Positions 58,219-64,000 of a stretch of DNA of 64,000 bases are shown here, in pieces. This DNA comes from Pleurotus ostreatus/Saccharomyces cerevisiae fusant. Lineage: Eukaryota; Opisthokonta. Both the position numbers and the translations under genes were made by a program. The stretch spans positions 83,202 through 147,201 of the forward strand of contig JAMQCK010000037.1 in the NCBI GenBank assembly GCA_024196135.1, read 5' to 3'. Numbering within the stretch: position 1 is the stretch's first letter; every line of letters begins with the position of its first letter. Under the pieces are notes generated by a model. The model saw only the letters and a list, made by a program, of their open reading frames with translations. It made no database searches and was not told the origin of the DNA.

Positions 58219-59768
58219 ATGTTCAGCTTCCTTTGGAACGGCATTCTCGTCGCCCTCGGCCTGTCATCGCATGGAAGCGAAGTTGCTGCTCAAGGTCTCG
58301 CTCAGAGTCTTCCCCGGAGGGTCAGCTACTTCGACCTGCCGCTCGAAATCTCCGACAAGGTGCGTCCTGCAGATTTCCCGCCCATCACTCGCCCTTGTCA
58401 GTCGTGCTTGATAGCTCCATATTGACGCGCATATATCCAGGTCATGATGCTCGGCAGTCCGCTCGATCTGGTAGCGTTCGGTCAAACTTGCAAAACCATG
58501 AGGTCTCGATCGCAGAACCCGCGCGTCAGGAGGGCTACCTTGGAGAACGTGGGGAACCCGCCGATGCCACCTGCCCATCTCGACCCAACTCCGACGTTCG
58601 AGGCTTGGATCCTCTACCTTCTCACCGGCCTTGTAAGTCACACCTCGCCGGTTCTGATCTCGTCTATCCTGTACCCATCCCGCTGCTTCTAGGCCAAGAA
58701 GGACTTCCGGGGCTTTGGGCCAACGTTTCACCAGAACTTGAACCTCTGGTTTGCGACTTACAAGGAGAACTGGCTGGAAGCAGGCAACAAGAACATGGCA
58801 GTGTGCGTGCTTGTCCCTCAACGAGACCTTTAGCTAACACTCGTCTCACAGTTTCTCCAACTTCGCCGCCGAGCGTATATGCGAACGGCGCGGGGTGATC
58901 AGACCGAACAAGAAGGACCTGACAGAGCGCATACGGCTGTTCATGCGAACGCCGGCATTCAATGCCACGTTCGAAGTTTTCCGCCGCGATCTCGAGGTCA
59001 TGGATAGGCGCAGTACGTGGGCGCATCCGCCGAGGCTCTCTTTTACTGACATGCCTGCGTAGCACTCCAGAGAAACATGGACCTCATCATGGAGCAGGCC
59101 GACCTCATCGCGATGGGCGACTTGGACACGTTCCCAGCTGGCTACCGACCGAACAAGACCGACGTCGTCGTTTGTCCCATGTGCCCCACGGTTGGACCAG
59201 AAACCTGGTTCCGGTACAAACTGAGGGGTGACATACGCGCTCATACGCTCCGTCCGTGGCGCATCAGGACCCGTATAGAGATTAAGGCGTTGGGTAAACA
59301 TTACGAGACAGCGTAAGTACAGGGGATCTCACTCGTGCACTCCTGGGTTCCTACGCTCCTCCGCCCTTACTGTCCTGCGTTCTTAGTACGCTCTTACATC
59401 CTTGTGACCGCTATTCTGACCCAACTCCGCAGGCATCCCGGGCACGCGCCGCCGCACATCCCGGACTTGGAGGTCGGCTGCCCGTACTGCCCCAGGAAGT
59501 CGCAAGTCTACGACGCCCTAGCGCTGCAACTTCACACCCGAACTATGTACGTGCTCGATCCGCAATTTCGTTCACTTTCCGATTTGCACTTGCGTTCGCT
59601 TGTTGGCACGCGTTGGCGTTCACTTGTGAGCGTGCGCCGGTGCTCGCTTATAAGCGTGCGCTGGCGTTCGATCGGCAGTCTGCGCTGGCGTTCGATTGGC
59701 AGTCTGCGCTTGCGTTCACTCAACTGACTTACGCTCCCAGGCATGGCGTTGTGAACCCTCCTGCGTAG
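58219..59768 (+). CDS. F-box protein with C-terminal zinc motif, copy 3 (diverged)
   Basis: Third member of the family at 40281 and 45379, and the one with the clearest F-box. Start ATG at 58219 (MFSFLWNGILVALGLSS), then YFDLPLEISDK joined to VMMLGSPLDLVAFGQTCKTM. Next come TFEAWILYLLTGL, FHQNLNLWFATYKENWLEAG, ERRGVIRPNKKDLTERIRLF, MRTPAFNATFEVFRRDLEVM, MGDLDTFPAGYRPNKTD, first zinc pair VCPMCPTV, IEIKALGKHYETA, HPGHAPPHIPDLEVGCPYCP, LQLHTRTM and final exon HGVVNPPA, stop at 59766-59768. The 190-nt last intron is longer than in the other copies because it holds a minisatellite. Sequence identity to copies 1 and 2 is low but order, zinc pairs and terminal HGxxNP are kept. SCF-substrate role inferred. 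Confidence 0.75.
59595..59720. repeat. 24-bp minisatellite inside the last F-box intron
   Basis: About five degenerate copies of a unit containing TCTGCGCTGGCGTTCGATTG; the last two (59674-59720) are nearly identical. Wholly within the intron that precedes the final exon of the third F-box gene. Confidence 0.7.
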
Positions 59769-60329
59769 TCCACTCCGCTTTCTCGGCTTTCCTTGGCTTT
59801 ACGCGCTGCCTTCAGATTCATGGCTTGCTCTTCCTCTCCCCCCGCCTCCCCCCACCAACCATCCTCTGTACGCTGCCACTTGCCTTCCACGCCTCGCATC
59901 TGTCTTCTCTTGTAACTTTCTGCAGTACATACAGCCCGCTATGGAGATCCTCACGATATGGTCACGATGGTATACAGTTCCTAGTAGTTTACAGTCTCCT
60001 CGTAATTTACGCGTCGCTCTTGATTATTCGGTACATGGACTCGCTATGGATTCGTTTGTTAGGACATAACGGATTCGGTTGTCAGGACACGCTGGACTTG
60101 CTTTGCATGTAGAGTATGTACATAGACGGATCGCAATCTATACTTCTTCGGCGACGCGTTGTCGCTTCCTCATATCCGCTCTGCATGTTCGATGGGCTCC
60201 CCTCTGTCTCTTCGCGCGGTTGGTTCAGTCTGAGCCGCGGTTGGTCTAATTCGAGCCACCGTCAGTTCAATTCTGGCTCCTCACCCTCCCTCCTCCTACG
60301 TCCGCCCTGCCTTCTCCTACGTCCAGATA
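59769..60329. other. Intergenic, about 560 bases
   Basis: 3' side of the third F-box gene and left flank of the MITE. Short repeats (TCTCCTACGTCC-like) near 60290-60325. No gene. Confidence 0.45.
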
Positions 60330-60766
60330 CAGTAGAATTCCCTCAATGGAATCACCCCCTATGGAATATCCCCGCTACGGAATAGGGTTGGGCGATCTCC
60401 CGACGCGGGAGGCGGGGATATTCCAAAATCCCCGTTATCTCATACGGAATAGGGTCGCGAGGCAGTCCCTCAGCCAGAATATTCCATACCATCGACTCAG
60501 TCCGGATGCTAGCACCTACTCATGGCTTAAGAGTAGCATGTCTATCCACCATTGTACTCTGAGTGCACTGGCTATGCCTGAACGGCATCCTAAAGACCAT
60601 CTGAGAGCACGGCGTGCCACAAAAAGGACTGATAATTGCCACCGAAAAGTGGAATAAAATATTCAGAATTTCCGAGCATTTATTGCCTATTTTCCGGACG
60701 GAATATTCGCCCTAAGGAATGCGAAAAATTGTTGCTCGACCGTATTCCTTGAAGGAAATTCTACTG
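60330..60766. mobile_element. pogo-like MITE with CAGTAGAATT ends and TA target site
   Basis: 437 bases. Both ends begin CAGTAGAATT and continue as imperfect inverted repeats of about 24 bases. TA flanks both sides (60328-60329 and 60767-60768). GGAATA and its complement TATTCC recur many times inside, especially near the ends, like transposase-binding subterminal repeats. No coding capacity. The right end is 20 bases from the stop codon of the MYND gene, so the element sits in or next to its 3' UTR. Confidence 0.75.
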
Positions 60767-60786
60767 TACTCGCGGCTGCACCGTAG

Positions 60787-63203
60787 TCAGCGACGACATC
60801 GGGCTAGGGAGACGACTCGCTTACGCAAGTATACGTCTGTGAGGAGCTGGAAGCGAGGCAGGGCGTTCTTCGCCTGGTGGCCAATTCCTTCGCCTACGGG
60901 GGGAGGGGGGACGCTGGACTCGCTCGTGGGGCGGACGCCGGGCTCGCTCACAGGGTGCACGTCGGACTCGCTCGCGGGGCGGACGCTGAACTCGCTCGCG
61001 GGGCGGACGCTGAACTCGCTCGCGGGGCGGACGCTGAACACGATCGCGGGCCACGAGGAATGTACGATAGCTTCGACGAGGAGGATGGGCTCCGGCAAGG
61101 ATGCGTCCTCGAGGGGCGGCGAGGTGGAGTCCTCCACTGGCGACAAAGTTGAGCTCTCCAGTGGCGACGAAGTCCGGGAGGGTACCGACGCAGCCGGGTC
61201 TTCGACAGGCAGCGAATTGAAGCCTTCGACAGGCGACGAGACAGCCGTGTCCTCTAGAGTAACCGGCACAGGTGAGTCTTCGAGAGGAAAGACTTGCAAG
61301 GCGGGATCAGAGGCGGGCTTCCTGATATCCGCAACGACGCGCGCGCGAACTGGACCGGTCGGGCGTTGATGCTTGATGAATGCCAAATTGTCGACGATGA
61401 GGTCGCGGACGATGATGGAGAGCAGGTGCATGTCGCGCGCGGTCAGGGTGTCTGTAGAGAAGGGGGGAAGTAAGCTGTGAGTATATAAGGGCGAGCGGTA
61501 GATGGAAGAAGAAGCGGGTGGATGAGGGAGCATGGCGAGTACGAAAAAGGATTCAAAATGCACATAAGCACAGTGGAATTACGCACCCTCGCGACCTGCG
61601 CCCCCCTTGCACGTCTCGCGATGCCCGCCCTCCCGCCAATGTAGCCGCTGGCACGTCTCCGAGCAGTACAGTGCTCGCGCGCACGCGCACGCGCGGAGCC
61701 GGCGACGACGACGCGGATGCGTGCACTGGGGGATGTTGTGAGTTTTTCGGTGAGGTGACGGTTTTCAGTGAGGGGAAGGTATTCGGGAAGATGATGCATT
61801 GCAGCAAGGTGAAGGATGTCAGTCCGGTGAAGGATTTCAGTCAGGTAAAGGCAAAGGTTGTCGACAAGGCAAAGGATTTGCTAAGGTGAAAGTTTCCACT
61901 AAGGCAAAGGTAGGGCACGTACGTTGAGGTTCGCGCATCGCGCCGCCGTTCGCCAGTCCCGCGAGGCTGCTTCGAGCACGTCGATGCCTCTCCCAGGATC
62001 GCGGGACGACCTGTCTTCCGGAGCGCGGGACGACTTCTGTTCCGTAGCACCGGGCGCCCCCTCTTCTGAGGCGCAGGAAGAGGGCGTCGGCCGCATGGAC
62101 GTACGACCCTCGCCAGGATCGTATCCCGCGGCGCGGTAGAAGTCGGCGAAGTCCGTTGGCGTGACAGGGGCCGTTCTTCCGAATGCGTCGACGAGGCCGC
62201 TTCTGATAGCGACAACCGTCGAGATGTGACTGCTTGCGAGTACGGTATGAAGCCTTCCCCACAACAGTCGCAGAAACTCCGGTTGGAAGTCGAGCGCGTA
62301 ATCGGGTTTGGAGATGCGGTGCATAGCGTCAAGCAGGGTCGCGGTGGCGGCACGCGAGTATCGAGGAATATTTATCGAGACGAAGAAGGATATGTAGCAT
62401 AGCAAGCCTCCTGCAGGTATGCCAATGTCACCCTCGGCGCATAGCATGCGAAGATACCGCCCAGAGGCATTCATGACGCGGCCCGGATCACCGCCGGTTG
62501 CATCGTCCAAGGTGTCCATAGCCTGATCGGCTATTCCGAGGTTTTTGCAGGCTTGCATGCAGACCGCAATACGACATGCACACCGCTGGGATAGATTTTT
62601 CAGAGTATAGCGAGGGTCAGGGCTTGGATCGAGTGGGCCGAGAGGCGTGTCGAACATTGAGAATTGCAGTCGAGAGTGACGTATATACGCGGTTGTCAGA
62701 ACGAGGAGAGCGCTGTGGTCGGCGGCGACGAGGATGCTATACTCTTCACGAGACCACTTGATCCCGAGAAGGTCATGGAGCGTCGAGTGAGCCGTTATCG
62801 CCATGTCAATGATTAGGCTCTGGTCTTGTAAACCGAGCTCTCGGAACTGTCGAATCGGGAAAGCCATATACAGTAGCCAGCGGTAGAGCGCCGGCCAAAG
62901 AGACAGCAAGTATCGCCAGAAGTCTGGCTTGTTCTTCAGGATAAACGACGCGTAGGTGACCGCGTAGAAGCAGACTTGGATGCCAGCGACTACCTTGTCG
63001 CGCAGATTATGAATCAGAGGCGTGTCTGCTGGTGGTGCTTGAAGAAGCAGATCCAGAGGCCGTGACCGCAGAGCCCGCATTACGAGTCCTATCAGCTGTC
63101 GATATTTTGGGTTTGTCGCCACATGGTCTTTTTCGTCAATATCAGCGATGTCGTGCAAGATACGAGAAAAGCCTTCAGCTCTGAGGAGGAGGTCGACGAC
63201 CAT
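60787..63203 (-). CDS. MYND-type zinc finger protein, lineage-specific
   Basis: Start ATG at 63203 (MVVDLLLRAEGFSRILHDIA). The long first exon (to about 61924) encodes an all-helical region of about 430 residues (LRSRPLDLLLQAPPADTP, FWRYLLSLWPALYRWLLYMA, LGIKWSREEYSILVAADHSA) that ends RCANLN. After a gap of introns near 61736-61923 comes the finger: CTHPRRRRRLRACACARALY, CSETCQRLHWREGGHRETC, giving the Cys/His order of a MYND domain with YCS, HW and GH landmarks. A further intron leads to LTARDMHLLSIIVRDLIVDN and then a long Pro/Ser/Glu-rich tail with SPVED-like repeats and tandem FSVRPASE octapeptides, stop at 60787. MYND fingers bind proline-rich partners; such genes are numerous in mushroom-forming fungi (general knowledge). 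Exact role unknown. Confidence 0.82.
60911..61040 (-). repeat. 24-bp coding minisatellite in the MYND gene tail
   Basis: Five to six copies of CTCGCTCGCGGGGCGGACGC plus four bases (plus strand), read on the minus strand as repeats of the octapeptide FSVRPASE. The middle copies (60986-61033) are identical, which points to recent expansion. Confidence 0.85.
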
Positions 63204-64000
63204 AAGAGCACTGTCATGTTTCAGAACCAGGACGAGTGGCTTGCAAAGAGAGGCACCTCAATGAATCGGTGCTGAGGATGAGGCTTATGCAGTTGTTCAA
63301 ATAGCGTAGCTGGTCACGGAGCAAGATGGCGGTTGGGAGTAAGACCGAAGACGAGTTTCGAGCACGTGAAGGCGGCGTTACGTTCATTGTCACAGTCACA
63401 GAAACCCCTCGGCGCCTTCTTCCAGCGTTCATGCTCACTCAGCAGCTGTTGGTTCTGGCCCAAACGATCACTTGAATCTCGCCGAAATATCGACAAAAGA
63501 CTCCTTCGTGCAATTGGGACATGTATTCAACGTTCCTCTCCTCTGACGCTTCTCTAGTAGCTTGTCATGCCCTTGGAATATAATGGCTACTGTCTTCATC
63601 TGCGGAACTCTGGCGCATCCATGCCTATCACCCTGAGTGTCCCGTCTGCATGCACTCGAAATCAGAAGTTTCCCCTGGAGCGACCGGCCGTCAAGCGAAG
63701 CTAGCTCGCGAGCCCTAGGACGCGTCTAGGGAAGGCTCAGGGATGTAGAGGGATATGCCCCTATGGACCAAGTCTCGGTGATGTGAAGAGTGGGAGAGAA
63801 CCCAGCACTCAGCGAGGGCTGGGGTTTGTCGGAGTCGGCCGCCCGCGGAGCGGGCTGCATGTGGCGGCATCACGTGGGTAACGTGACGCACACCCACAGC
63901 CGCCCACATGCGCGCGGACCGGCCGACTGAACGCTGTAGCAGACGGCAGGTCCCGCCCCAGGCCTAAGGAGAAGGGCCTGAAGCGAAACCCGTGCTGCCC
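63204..64000. other. Upstream region of the MYND gene and window end
   Basis: About 800 bases with no supported gene. Short frames on both strands show no recognisable motif. Confidence 0.45.

Noticed and set aside
1..64000. CRISPR array, bacterial operons or phage genes
   Set aside because: Intron-rich eukaryotic genes throughout; no regularly spaced identical repeats.

Overview
The window is nuclear DNA from a filamentous basidiomycete fungus, most likely a wood-decay Agaricomycete close to the Polyporales (inference). Genes are split by many 50-60 nt introns, the DNA is GC-rich, and the gene content fits: Argonaute, Ypp1/TTC7, Prp46, a NACHT-WD40 receptor, MYND-finger and F-box proteins, and yellow/royal-jelly-type secreted proteins. 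No bacterial, plasmid, phage or CRISPR feature was seen.

Layout. 1-2823 (-): 5' part of an Argonaute gene, cut by the window edge. 3655-5783 (-): a low-complexity Tyr/Ser/Ala-rich protein. 6956-8248 (-): Eos1-type N-glycosylation protein. 9177-11448 (-): unrecognised nuclear-looking protein. 12125-13272 (-): TFIIS, divergent from PRP46 (13472-14972, +). 15295-17489 (+): conserved fungal protein of unknown function. 17816-19855 (-): DPH2, divergent from YPP1/TTC7 (19972-23825, +). 24519-25495 (-): an isoprenylcysteine-methyltransferase-type membrane enzyme, divergent from the first yellow/MRJP-like secreted protein (26105-28215, +). 28608 to about 32984 (-): a NACHT-WD40 receptor of NLR type with a possible C2-like start. 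33456-35222 (+): a short non-LTR retroelement with intact ORF1, poly-A tail and target-site duplication. 35510-37098 (+): the second yellow/MRJP-like paralogue, with an apparent frame break. 37334-39484 (+): TOM70.

The right-hand third is accessory and repeat-rich. It holds a foldback MITE (39736-40106), two F-box plus zinc-motif paralogues (40281-41760 and 45379-46796), a degenerate tandem repeat array (42690-43400), a 3 kb gene-poor GC-rich stretch, an intron-containing tRNA-Asp (49884-49966, -), a large Zn2Cys6 transcription factor gene (51810-57189, +), a third F-box paralogue (58219-59768, +), a pogo-like MITE (60330-60766) and a MYND-finger gene (60787-63203, -).

Functionally the left half is housekeeping (RNA silencing, transcription elongation, splicing, eEF2 modification, PI4-kinase scaffolding, glycosylation, mitochondrial import). 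From 26 kb on it alternates with lineage-specific families: secreted proteins around an NLR locus invaded by a retroelement, and a dispersed F-box/zinc family. The best candidates for something undescribed are the three-member F-box/zinc family with its duplicated upstream segments and the ORF1-only half-LINE.
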